Shown here: one piece after another, positions 31,792 through 42,393 of the stretch
Layout of the letters: each line of letters begins with the position of its first letter
Numbering within the stretch: the stretch's first letter is position 1
Assembly (NCBI GenBank): GCA_030549175.1
Contig: JAUKUA010000002.1
Span: 5,394,001-5,458,000 of the forward strand
Length of the DNA stretch: 64,000 nt
Origin: Lasiosphaeris hirsuta
Lineage: Eukaryota > Ascomycota > Sordariomycetes > Sordariales > Lasiosphaeriaceae
Reading direction: 5' to 3'
The notes under the pieces: model-generated
What the model was told of the DNA's origin: nothing
The model's input: only the letters and a program-made list of their open reading frames with translations
Databases searched by the model: none
Made by a program: the position numbers and the translations under genes

Positions 31792-33812
31792 ATGCCTAAA
31801 CGAAAGCACGATTCCGAACCAGACATGCCTGGGCGAAGAGGAGGGAGGGTTCCCCAGACCCCCGAGATACAGGAGTTATACAACAAGATGCGCCGAATAG
31901 AGGAGCGGTTGACATTTCGCGATGCGCTCGAGCTTCAGAATGGGCAAGGAGGTAACGACAGCCACCTACGACCACCCGAGACGCCCTCTCAAGCAACCTC
32001 GATGTCCCGAACCCACTCTCATGTCAGCACAACCCGTTCCATCACCCGGGACTTGGACGAAGCGGACATCGACGAGCAACAGTCTCCTGCCCCCAAAAAG
32101 AGAGCTATCCGTAAAGGTCATTTGAGCCCTTTCAAAAAGGCCAGGGCTGCTTTTATGCGGAAGATTGGCGCTTGTCCGGAATGCCGCGCGCGCAAGGTGC
32201 CGGTATGGAGACAAACCTTCCCCCAGCTGGTTGAATATATGCTCACTGTTCTTTAGTGTATTCATTATGACAAGCCCGTTTGGGAACCTGGATATCAGAA
32301 CTGGAAACGGATAGCGCAGGCAAATGGCTCTATCAGTCCGGGCCCACAGAGCGCTCAGGAACCGCAATTTGCCCCAGTTGTTCGCCAGCCAAGTTTCCGG
32401 GATATCGACGTCGGTGCTGTCGGTGACTGGGTGAATCAGCCGTCCGTTCAGGTCCCGGTCTCTGGCAACCCCCAACAAGACCCTGCTGGAGCCGAACTCG
32501 ATGCCATAGCCCTAGAGACCCGCCCTCCGGCTGCCCCAACAGCGCCCCTGTATCAGTTTCCTGGTGTGCGGCCGAGTCCCGCCGCTTTTCCCCAGCTCTG
32601 GGCCAGACCTCCCCCTCCCAACAATCCAGAAATGTTCGGCCCCGATCCCATCGCCATCGGGCGGCTGTTAGGTGGTGCGCAAGTCTGGGAATGTAAGTTT
32701 GGAGACAACACTTCGAGCCCTGGCTTTCCCTATTTTGAAGTCTGCAACCGGCATTACGGTAGCCTTCGTGAGCTCCAAAGTCACTACGCGCAGGACCACG
32801 GCCCACTTTGTCATCCTTTCACTATGTGGAAGTGTATTGCGATGCGCCCTCAATCCAGCAGCTCGAATGAGCTCTGCGGCCTGATGAACCCCGATGCAAC
32901 ATCGCCTTGTGTGCAGTGTCAGTGTGGAGGCGACCAGCGGGAACGGTGGTGCCTTGATACCATCCCCAGAACTCCAAGCTTGACCTCAGGAACGTCAAAC
33001 CAAATTCCAAGCCAGGACGGATCCATTATGGACCAGTATAGGTCGTTCAACTATTTCCCCTCCCTTGGTCAACAAGACATGTCGTTTCTTTTCCCCGGAC
33101 GTTTTACCCACGGGAGTGGATACAACGGTGGGGGGAGCTACCACTCGTTCAAGGACAAGCCCGGGGGTGCGGCATGGAAAAACAGCCTTCGCTCTCGGTT
33201 GACAGATACGCATAGCGGGCCATGCCCCCACGACGGGAAGTGCGCCAGCGAGCCACGACTGATGAAGGGCTTGGTCGCGACGTGCATCGCTTTGAAGACT
33301 CATCCGTTCTGGTCTGCCCTCGCTACCCTTCCGCTGCTACTCATATTCTCGGTCGGCTCCATGTTAGTTTTGGAAAACTGGTTGGTAACGGGTGCGTCAA
33401 TCATCAAGTCAAAGGAACTCGCGTCGACGGTGTCGAGTATGGCTCGCACGCATGTGATGACGGTGTCGGTTGTCTGCATCATCACGGGGTTCTTGATGAT
33501 GTGGCTGTTCAAACATGTTTGGCTTCGGCTAGGACGAGGGTCGGAGAACTCGGTATGTGGTCCTGGTATATTCTCGTCAGTTTTTTTTTTGGGGGGGGGA
33601 TTTAGATCAACTAACTTGACTAACTTGTGTTCTAGTGCCAGCAGCCTTGCTCTATGCGTTATCTGTTTGAGTTGTCGAAGCCATTGGACATTGAGGATGC
33701 GGGCTCTATCCATCGGGGTAATGGTGACGACTCTTCAAGAAGGGTGGTGGGTGGGAGGATGCAAGTTTTAGATTTTAGGGTAGGGAGTTTGTCGATAATG
33801 ACGACTAGGTGA
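31792..33812 (+). CDS. Half zinc-cluster / C2H2-like protein with two C-terminal membrane segments
   Basis: Exons 31792-32202, 32257-33552 and 33636-33812 join in phase 0 to 627 residues. The N-terminus is basic (MPKRKHDSEPDMPGRRGG) with a short coiled coil; residues 118-140 hold FMRKIGACPECRARKVPC, a C128-x2-C131-x6-C138 half zinc cluster completed across the first intron. Residues about 280-330 contain a Cys/His-rich segment (NRHYGSLRELQSHYAQDH) resembling a degenerate C2H2 finger, followed by more Cys pairs (CVQCQCGGD). Two hydrophobic helices lie at about 486-509 (WSALATLPLLLIFSVGSMLV) and 536-559 (VMTVSVVCIITGFLMMWLF), then a short basic tail. I do not know the family; it could be a membrane-tethered regulator. 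An alternative donor six bases earlier would remove Val-Pro and spoil the C-x6-C spacing. The next gene downstream shares the architecture. Confidence 0.75.
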
Positions 33813-36006
33813 CAAGGTCGGGTATTTTGGTTGTTTTTTTGATGATAAGGGGGTTATTGGATGGTCCAAGGGGGGAGATGCCTGGTTTTATCTTTTGTCC
33901 CGGTTGCATATATCCCGCAGTGGCGTGGCGTTTGTTGATCTTTGTGTCCTGTCGACTCGGTATGTCGAGAAAGGTACCCCTATCACATGTTGCATGTTCT
34001 CGGCGTGTATTTGTTCTACCTCAGTTCGGTGGGCGTTTGTCCGATGGCTTTATCGCTCTCAAGGGCGAGCGAGGTGTTGAGTCTTTTCTAGTCTACGGGC
34101 AGCGGCCTAGATCCGTAGGCCTCTCTACATAGGCCTCCACCAACCTACTTTCTTCGGCATATGCCATTTGTTGTGATAGATGAATGGTCGCCGATGGGCC
34201 GTTGCGGCATGCGAGAAGGCGAGGTGCATCAGATCTCGCTGTGTGTACTGCGGTACTTGAGCCGACACTGCCCCAGCCCGTGGTAATTGGTGGAGGGAGC
34301 GCACAGGGATTGACATGTCACTGGCGGAAACGCGAGAGACCCTATCCTGCAGCTTGTTTTCACCTGCAGCAAAAAGGCAGGGCAGTTGCACTCCTGGGTT
34401 TGGAAAAGAGAGCCTGCAGCATGGGAGTCGGAACAGAGTCGGGTCATGGAAGAGTCACTCATTGTCACATCGGCATTGAGCTTATCCATTCGCGCGTGCT
34501 GAGGACGGGCGGGATGCGTGTTGAGTCAATCCATGGAACCCATCCCACGGGTTGGACAGGCTCCCCCGCCCTTTGGGGCCAGCTTGTCCCGCGTCTGCCG
34601 TCGCCTGTTGCTTAGCTTTCCTGTCCTCACGTTTTAACCTTGAAGTCCCAGGGGGCAGACCCCTCCCTCCCGCGGGCCGGCTCACAATTGGCGAGGAACG
34701 CCGTTCCAATCGCCCGCCACGGGTGGGCACTGTTTCGCCGCACTTGCACACCCCCTGCGGCCAGACAGTCAACCTCGCGAACAGCCAACGCCCTGTGGGG
34801 AAGGAGGCTACCATCGTGAGATGAGATGAACGACGACACCGTATATACACTAGCACGAGAGGCAGCCAAAGGGCTGTGGGGTAAGGGGTTCTAATTCAAA
34901 TTTTGGGACTTGTCAAGTCTGGGAAGGAGGAGAGGACGAACGGCTCAACTCAGACTCAGTTCGCACTGGGATCCGCGCAGCTCTCTCGAATTGACTCAAT
35001 TGCGTTGAGGGCAGGACCGCGACTTGCAGATGGAACTCGAAGTGAATTTTGAGTCATCCCCAAAATGCTGCAGAGGAAGGTGGTCTGGGGTGGCCAATAG
35101 CAAGCCATCGGAGGATGAGATCACGATTGATGGCCGCTGTTCCTTGGGGGCATTGAGCCATTCTGGAGGCCCTTCTTGATTAACGCAGGGTTGTGATGGA
35201 GGGTGGAGCCGGCAGGGCGTGAGAAAGCGCTCGCCGTGTTCTGCAACCATGCACGTTGCCCTTCCAGACCTCGATCGCGGTAGCTAGTATCACAGCTTGG
35301 CAATATTCTGTAGTCGCTGAGCGACGACTGGGTCCCCAACAGTGCGCGAACCAGAAAACTGTAAATCGGGTTACTGGTCTCACCCGCGCACAAGTAGGCG
35401 CTAGTCCTAATTCGTCTCGCCGAAATGTTGGAGGGAGTAACTCTGGCTGCTGCGCCATGGCGGACGGTCCGGTTTGTGACTGCCCTGGCAGCCCCCGTCC
35501 TCGTCGTGTTGGATCCAGCTTTGGAAGTGAAATATCGGCCGTGACTCCTTCGGACGGCCACATGCTCGTTTCTCCCTCTCTTCCCTCTCATCCACATCTC
35601 ACAGAACCCAGAGCCTCCGTCAGCGTCAGCTAAGCTGCCTTCGCTGCGAAACCTCCTCTTTCTCTTGTTTGCTCGCCTGGACGGAAGACCTAGGCAGCCG
35701 CTACAGTAGAGCGTCTTCCCGCCACCAAACGCCTGTCTCACCCGACAAGGCTCAGCTTGAAGCGAGCAGTCGAGACTCCAAGTATACCAGTTTTCATTGC
35801 ATTGCTGCATCGCTCTCGGCCGAAGTGTCAGAGAGATCAATCCCAGAGCTGGGGTTCCCATATTCGCAACTGCACAAACCCAGCCAATCTCGAGCGACAG
35901 CGCTCTCGATCTCGGCCTGGCGCTCACACCGTGAACCCGTTTGCCACCTCCCTTTTCGCCCACCGTGTCTCTATCTGCCTACGAAACCCGTGAGGCCGTC
36001 TTCCAA
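33813..36006. other. Intergenic region between the two half-cluster genes
   Basis: About 2.2 kb. The right end (about 35560-36006) is pyrimidine-rich leader for the next gene. A 280-codon minus-strand frame (35121-35963) crosses this leader but is Arg/Ser/Gly-rich, lacks any domain and is judged to be a shadow. Nothing else recognised. Confidence 0.5.
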
Positions 36007-38508
36007 ATGGCCAGCATGACCGGCTTTTCCGTTTTCCAGCCGGCTCTCGGAGCTACCCTTCAGTGGCTCCCGGCTCTGGGCACTGCCGAGCTCGATGAGA
36101 TGATCCACGCCCTTCTTCCCGGCCCGTCCTCGATTCAGGAGAAGCGTGCTCACATCTCCCTCGACTTCTTCGAGTTCGCCCAGCAAACTGGCGAGACTTT
36201 CAAGTTCTACGCCGTCTCCACTGCTACCTCCTTCACCTCCGCCTCTCCGGCTAGCTCCGCTGTGGGTCTCTACGACTCCGGCTATGGCTCCAGCTTCAAC
36301 GCCTCCCCTATCGTGTCCGACATGAGCTCCTGGACTCAGTCTCCCGCGGCATTCACTCCGTCCTACACGTTTGACGACGCCGCTAGCAAGCCCCGTGCTG
36401 CCTCCAAGAAGTCTTCTCCTCCCAGCTCAAGGCAACCAACATCCGACTTCTCTGGCCACCCTGGCATGCGCATCATGACCAAGGACGGTCTCGATGTCAC
36501 CAATTCTGCGTCCCGCGGGTGCAAGACCAAGGAGCAGCGAGACCATGCTCACCTCATGCGCATCATCAAGGCTTGCGATGCCTGCAAGAAGAAGAAGATT
36601 CGCTGCGATCCTAGCCACAAGAAGCGGACCGCCTCCCAAGCCTCATCGTCTCACTCTGAGACGAAGTCTGCCAAGAAAGCCAAGAAGGCAGCAGCAAGAG
36701 CGCAACCAGCCTTTGAGGCCAGCTTCACGATCCCCGATTACTTCGGAACTGAGCCTGCGTCTTCGTCATCGCCTTCTGATGAGGGTGCTGAGAACGTTGA
36801 TGACCTTTGGAACCAGTTCGTCCAGTTTGACCAGGAGCCGGTCGGGCTGGTAAGCAATTCGCAACACATGCCTGACAGTTACGGCTTCTCCAACGACCCG
36901 CAGGGCTTCTTCACCCCAAGCTTAGACTCATCCTCCGCCTCTCCCTCGCAAGTCTTCACACCATTCACTCCTGCCGCTGCTAGCCCATCGCCGATTATCG
37001 CCTCGGATGTCAATATCGAAGCATCACCTCAAGATGCTACGGTACCATACCTAAACCCAGGCGTAGCACATGGCACCAACTACGTGGACTTCAACCTTTA
37101 CTCACCGCCGGCTGACTTCGTCTTGGATGAGGAGCCTCTCCTTGTTTCGAAGAATCCGGGCTCTGGCCAGTACTTCTCGCAACATTCTCAATCGAATGAC
37201 CTTGCCAACAGCCTGTTCCCCGATTCCAACGCGGGCGCCAATGCGGGCGCCAACACGGACGAGTATTGCTCCAGTCCGTCTTCATCACCGCAGTTGGTGC
37301 AAAACGACGGACAACAGTCGGGAGTTAGGCGACTAGATGAGTACCGCTATGCGGCCTTCTCTCCTATGCCGTCTGCCGATCAGGTGGTATGGTATGGTGA
37401 GGACGGTCTAGGTGCAGACCTAGATGGCCGTGGCGTATTCGAGTCCTTGCCGCAACGCCAGACTTCTGACAGTGCCGGCCTAGATTCGGCTGTTGTCAAG
37501 TCTATTCCCGCCCACCCGCCGGCGTATTGTGCCCCTGGTGCCTACTTGGTATCCGCCGCTGAGGAACAACGCCGTCAACAACGTGGTTCAGTAGACCCCC
37601 TCTCGTCTTCTGTTCCGGCGGTAATGAGCCCCACAAGCACCGCGGGTGTTCCCAATGCAACGCTCGATGTTGTCTCCGTTGTCGCAGCACCGCCACCACC
37701 ACTGAGCCGCTCATCCCCAGCTGGCCAAGTACCGTCGTCAAGCGATGATCATCTACTTACATCAGCCGGCCGTCACCAACCAACGCTGATTGTAGCACCG
37801 CAACCATCGCCGACTCAACCGAGCCTGTCTCCAGATGGTAGCCTAATCCAGCAGGCCGCTGTCCGCTCACCGGCCATCGTGTCGCGCTCTGAGCAGCGGA
37901 TTGATCATTTCTTCCAAGATCGACATGATGATCTATTCTCTCGACGCTCTGATCAGTCTTCCTCTCAACGACTTGATTCAGGTGTCGTAGGGATGAGGCA
38001 GCTGGCGATGCAGACACAATCGGCGACGGTATTCGTACCGGGACGACAGTCTATAGGCACGATTGCCAGCGATCCCAACATCCCTGTTCTAGGCGCTGCC
38101 TTGGCGACCGTAATCGTTTCGGCGTCGCTGGTACATCAAGTACTAGCTGGCAGTCGCAAGAAGCAAGGATATGGGGAAGAATCGCAAGGCGTTGGAAAGC
38201 TTTCGGGCGTTTTCGCTCTTTTCTTTCAGGTCTTTGCCCTCAGTCTTGTCTCTCTTCTATTGGCAACTGGGGCGACGACTGATCTGAAGGTTGGCCTCAA
38301 CGTTGCCATCTCCACAACCGCGTCGGTTACCCTACCTTTGAGCTTGAGCTCATCGCCCGCGGCAGTAGCTGCCGACAACACCATCGACAATGTCAAGACC
38401 AAGATTCAGGCATTCGGCCAGAAGCTTCGTGACGCGCAATGCGCACTCTCCCAGAGGTTGAGATTTCTCTCTCCTCGCCTCCACTCCTTCAGCTTCTTCA
38501 AGGGCTAG
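36007..38508 (+). CDS. Half zinc-cluster protein with C-terminal hydrophobic segments
   Basis: Single exon, 833 residues from the first in-frame ATG at 36007 (MASMTGFSVFQPALGATLQW). The N-terminal 70 residues look folded (LGTAELDEMIHALLPGP, AHISLDFFEFAQQTG). Residues 182-205 contain LMRIIKACDACKKKKIRC followed by SHKKR: C190-x2-C193-x6-C200, the first half of a fungal Zn2Cys6 cluster; no second C-x-C half follows, and a Lys-rich nuclear-localisation-like stretch comes instead. A long acidic, Ser/Pro-rich middle resembles an activation region. Hydrophobic stretches at about 691-714 (VLGAALATVIVSASLVHQVL) and 731-755 (GVFALFFQVFALSLVSLLLA) suggest a membrane anchor. Function unknown; a membrane-tethered transcription regulator is a hypothesis. 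Codon use and composition match its neighbours. Confidence 0.75.
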   Translation: MASMTGFSVFQPALGATLQWLPALGTAELDEMIHALLPGPSSIQEKRAHISLDFFEFAQQTGETFKFYAVSTATSFTSASPASSAVGLYDSGYGSSFNASPIVSDMSSWTQSPAAFTPSYTFDDAASKPRAASKKSSPPSSRQPTSDFSGHPGMRIMTKDGLDVTNSASRGCKTKEQRDHAHLMRIIKACDACKKKKIRCDPSHKKRTASQASSSHSETKSAKKAKKAAARAQPAFEASFTIPDYFGTEPASSSSPSDEGAENVDDLWNQFVQFDQEPVGLVSNSQHMPDSYGFSNDPQGFFTPSLDSSSASPSQVFTPFTPAAASPSPIIASDVNIEASPQDATVPYLNPGVAHGTNYVDFNLYSPPADFVLDEEPLLVSKNPGSGQYFSQHSQSNDLANSLFPDSNAGANAGANTDEYCSSPSSSPQLVQNDGQQSGVRRLDEYRYAAFSPMPSADQVVWYGEDGLGADLDGRGVFESLPQRQTSDSAGLDSAVVKSIPAHPPAYCAPGAYLVSAAEEQRRQQRGSVDPLSSSVPAVMSPTSTAGVPNATLDVVSVVAAPPPPLSRSSPAGQVPSSSDDHLLTSAGRHQPTLIVAPQPSPTQPSLSPDGSLIQQAAVRSPAIVSRSEQRIDHFFQDRHDDLFSRRSDQSSSQRLDSGVVGMRQLAMQTQSATVFVPGRQSIGTIASDPNIPVLGAALATVIVSASLVHQVLAGSRKKQGYGEESQGVGKLSGVFALFFQVFALSLVSLLLATGATTDLKVGLNVAISTTASVTLPLSLSSSPAAVAADNTIDNVKTKIQAFGQKLRDAQCALSQRLRFLSPRLHSFSFFKG

Positions 38509-39507
38509 GACTGGATGCATGGACGGTCCACATGGACCACTACGCGTGCAGTTGACGAGGGAAAGAAGGCATTGGGTTGCATGTTAACTAGCGGTCGAAG
38601 TTTTGTGTTGATACCCGGGTTCATCAAAGAAGAGACATGTCATTGTCCTTGTGTATTTCCTGTATTTTGGATAGGGAAGAAGGACGAGCTTGATGGGTTG
38701 GAAGGCCTAGGACGGCTGGGCAGCGCAACTTTGTGCTTGCGAATAGTAGCACTAGTACTGGCTCAGCAGTCTCTTGATAATATAAAGGTCCGCGAAGACC
38801 CGTCGTAATTTTAAGTCGCGCCTTCTCTGCCTCGTGGTTGATTGTTTGTCGCTTTTCGCGGCTCATTACCTAAACTGTTTCATAAAGTATGCATCAAGGG
38901 TTGTTTGACCCAAGGAGGAGGGTTTGGCAGGTGGGCTTTATGCATGTAACGGGACGATGCTTTCTTCGCCCAGTGAATTTTTTTTTGTCTGTGGCCCACC
39001 GCATCGTTGAGCGTGATGCAGGTGCAACAACACGACACAGATTTGTTCGTTCCTTGTCCACCGGTCTTTGACCTCAAGCAACATGACTCTTCTCTCTCAG
39101 AGTAGCTCCAATTGTGTTTCTTTTATGAGATGGAAACAGATAAGGTGACTACCGTCTGATCTAGAAGCCCCACGCAATACACAACACAGGCGCACAACCG
39201 CACCTGAGTCAGTCACCTGAGTCTCTGTCTGGTGTGCCTGCCCTGCCGTCTCTCTAACCAGATCGAAGAGAATTGAGGGACCGGGAAGTGAGCCGCAGTT
39301 GCCCAGACTCAAGTCCCATTTTCTGAAGGACCGCTCCTTCCGCCACAAGGCACATAAGGTTGTTGCGACCTCGCCTGCCTCTTCGCCTCTCCCCATTATC
39401 ATTATTCACATTTATTGACTGTGGCGGCCGATCGACGGCCACGGCGGTTGCAGACACGATAGGAGAAGTTGGAATTGGTCCATTGTGACTGTGTTGTTGT
39501 TTAGGAA
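38509..39507. other. Intergenic region
   Basis: About 1 kb between two plus-strand genes: 3' flank of the half-cluster gene on the left, TAD2 promoter on the right. No gene or notable repeat seen. Confidence 0.5.
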
Positions 39508-41745
39508 ATGGCCCAGGGACGGTCCTGCATGAGAAGCATGGCAGTCGCTCTTTCAACGCCAATTCTGGCCGCGGGCCGCCGCGTTCTTGCCCTCTTCAAG
39601 TCTGTCTTCTTCCTAGTCTTTGATGTCTTGCGCCAGACCTTTCGACGCGCTCTGGGAATTTTCTCTCCCGTCTTCTCGCCCTCTAAAAACCGGGGGCAAA
39701 CGGATCTTGGTCAAAGCACCGCCGCCGTCACCACCTCTGATTCTGTCCCCGCGAAACCAGCAGCTAGCAATCCTGCCCCGCCTGCCACCCAGGACGGCGA
39801 AGCTCCGGTTGAAGACCGGGAGGACGACACTACCATGGCCGCCACCCCATCTTCTTCCACGGCCCCGCCGCCCAGGAAAATTCCCATCCCGAACATCATC
39901 CCAGCCCTTCCTCTGCTCTCGTTGCTGTCCAAGAGGGAAAACACAATGGCGAAACCTGCCACCACTCCTGCCGCGCATGCGACTGCCACTTCTTCTGCTG
40001 GACCGGATACCGAGTTGAGAAATGGAGTCGCGCGCCTCCGCCTCGATGGCTGTGTTCCCAGTACCGTCACATGTCCCGTTGTCATCGACGCCACCCGCTT
40101 CCAACCCACCCGAGGCCAGGATGCTGAGAGTCCTGATGGCGAGCCTGCCGGGGTCCTGCCGCTGTCAGACACCACAAACAGCTCCGCAAAGGAAGTCGTC
40201 CGCGCCCCGCCCGTTCCCATGGTGCACGACGTCTCGCAGACTAGTAAGCTGAAGGACGTGGCAACCATCAAGCCGAGCGACACGGTCCGGATTCAGACCA
40301 AGAGAGAGACGCCAGAGCAAGCGGCCGAGCGGGCTATTCATAGTGGATTTATGCGAGAGGCTCTGGATATGGTACGTCCGAGATATCTTTTCTTGTTTTT
40401 GACTTTTGGGTTTGTCTTGTTTGGGCACCCTTAGGCTCCTTCCCGTCCCGGCCCCACCAGTTTCTCGTCCCGAGATCATGAAGTCTTCTCTGCATCTCGG
40501 ACCTGCCCTCTCTACTTTGATACGCTCGTCTGTCTCCCGTTCCCCAGATCTCGGTTAAGTATGGCCGACATCTTCATACAAACCCCTCATTAGGGAACCA
40601 TGCCATGCCTGGTGTTGTGTTCCCAATACATCAATGTCGGATTAAATGTTTTCTCCGACTCGTTCTGTAATATCTCACATCGCATGACACCAGCTGTCTC
40701 TTTATTTGCATGTTGCGCATCATATGCGTCGTACTTCTTCGTCTCTCCCGGTTTACACTTGCTGACGTTATCTCTCTAGGCTCGATTGGCCCTTAAGACC
40801 AATGAAACTCCAGTTGGTTGTGTACTCGTCTACAAAAACCGGGTGATTGCGCGCGGAATGAACGCGACAAATATCAGCCGCAATGGCACACGACATGCCG
40901 AGCTCATGGCCATCTGTGCTCTGCTCTCCTACTCCCCGGCCTCTGATCTCGAAGCCCCAAAGAACGACTACGCGACTAAGGCTATGCCACTTGGTGACAA
41001 GACCAACCAGTCCAAAGTCAGCCCGGAGACCAGCGCCTGGGGCGACGTGGATCCTCGAGATGGCCATCTTTATCCTTACGGACAGAAACTCCACCCAGCC
41101 CCTCGCGTTGACCGCTCCGTCATCACCGAATGCACCCTCTACGTTACCGTCGAGCCGTGTGTTATGTGTGCCTCGCTGCTCCGCCAGCTCAGGATCAAGA
41201 AGGTCTATTTTGGCGCCGTTAACGACAAGTTCGGAGGTACGGGGGGTGTATTCCGCATCCACAAAAACTCGCCATATTCAACGGTCTCGGCGCCTCCGTC
41301 ACCTACGCCCCAGAACGGTAAGGGTCTAGAGAGGCCTGCTTTGCCCCCTCGACCCTACTCGATCAATGTCACGATGGATGGCCAGATATCTTCTGGGGAC
41401 GACAAGAGCGATGATGGTATGGATGCTCCTGTCGAGCCTGTTCTCCCCGGAGATGGCGGGAACGTGGAGCCCGGCTATGAGGTCGAAGGTGGCTGGGGCC
41501 GTGATGAAGCTGTGACCCTGCTGCGGCAGTTCTATGTTCAGGAGAATGGTAGAGCTCCTGTGCCCAGAAAGAAGGAAGGCCGTGCTGCCCGCCTCGCTGC
41601 GATGATGGAGCGAGACGGTCATGCTGGTGGTCCTATGATCGAAGCAACTGCTCTGTTGAAGCTTCAGGAGAACGGTACCGAGACGCCTCAGGAACAACCA
41701 TCCTCGCCAATGACTGAGGAGCCCCCTGTCTCGCCCGAGTCTTAA
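39508..41745 (+). CDS. TAD2: tRNA-specific adenosine-34 deaminase catalytic subunit TAD2
   Basis: Exons 39508-40371 and 40780-41745, joined in phase 0 over a 408-nt intron (gtacgt...ctctag); 609 residues from the first ATG. The deaminase domain starts at about residue 271 (AERAIHSGFMREALDM, then ARLALKTNETPVGCVLVY) and carries the zinc site: His327-Ala-Glu329 in GTRHAELMAI and P-Cys415-x2-Cys418 in VEPCVMCASLLRQL, followed by YFGAVNDKFGGTGGV. With Tad3 this enzyme converts adenosine to inosine at the wobble position of several tRNAs. An insert with Pro/Lys lies between the two motifs, as usual in fungi. The N-terminal 270 residues are disordered with a hydrophobic/basic start (ALFKSVFFLVFDVLRQ); an in-frame ATG at 39835 in a strong context (ACCATGG) could be the true start, giving about 500 residues. 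The domain call is firm, the start is not. Confidence 0.9.
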
Positions 41746-42393
41746 ATTTGTCTATCCAAACAGAGAACAACCCGCCCAGTCGCTTCGCAAATTTGTATCA
41801 TGCCAAAAGAGAGCAAGAAGCTACGTCCCGGGTTCTCATGGCTGACTATGGTAAATTACCGCTGCCCAGAGCTTGCTACCTTACGTACAGGCTTTTCCAC
41901 CTAGCTGTATGGGGTCTTCTCGAGGTTTGGTAGCTACGGTCCACTACCCAACTTTGTTAGGCTTTCCTGCTCGCGATATGGCGGTTAGATCCAAGCATCT
42001 GGCAGTTTACTGGATGCTCATCGTCCAGTGCCAGACACCAGGTATGTATGTATGTCTTTGATGGCGCAGATTACGATGATCCCGTTAACCGCCTTTCAGC
42101 TACCACCACAAAATTGCACCCTGCCGGGGAAACGGGAGGGTGAAAGAATTGCATTAGTTGGAGTTATGGGTTTTGCATGGTTTTGCATTGGCTTGCTTTC
42201 ACTTGCTTTGACTAGGTTATTCCCCATGAGACATTGGCTCAAGCTCTCCTACCGCATATCCTCCATGAGAGCACAGCCTAGAGTCGGCGGTATGTCCGCG
42301 TCATTTTGTACAGTACTTTCCATCAAGAAATCAGCCTCACGGCCCGTTTGACTACCTGCCGTCTCGTTTCCGATATCCAAACCTGACGAGAAC
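41746..42393. other. Convergent intergenic region
   Basis: About 650 bases between the stops of TAD2 (plus) and the GFA-domain gene (minus). No feature recognised; both 3' untranslated regions must be here. Confidence 0.5.

Noticed and set aside
35121..35963. 280-codon minus-strand frame
   Set aside because: It overlaps the pyrimidine-rich leader of the gene at 36007, is Arg/Ser/Gly-rich and shows no domain or splice sites; a complement shadow of low-complexity leader.
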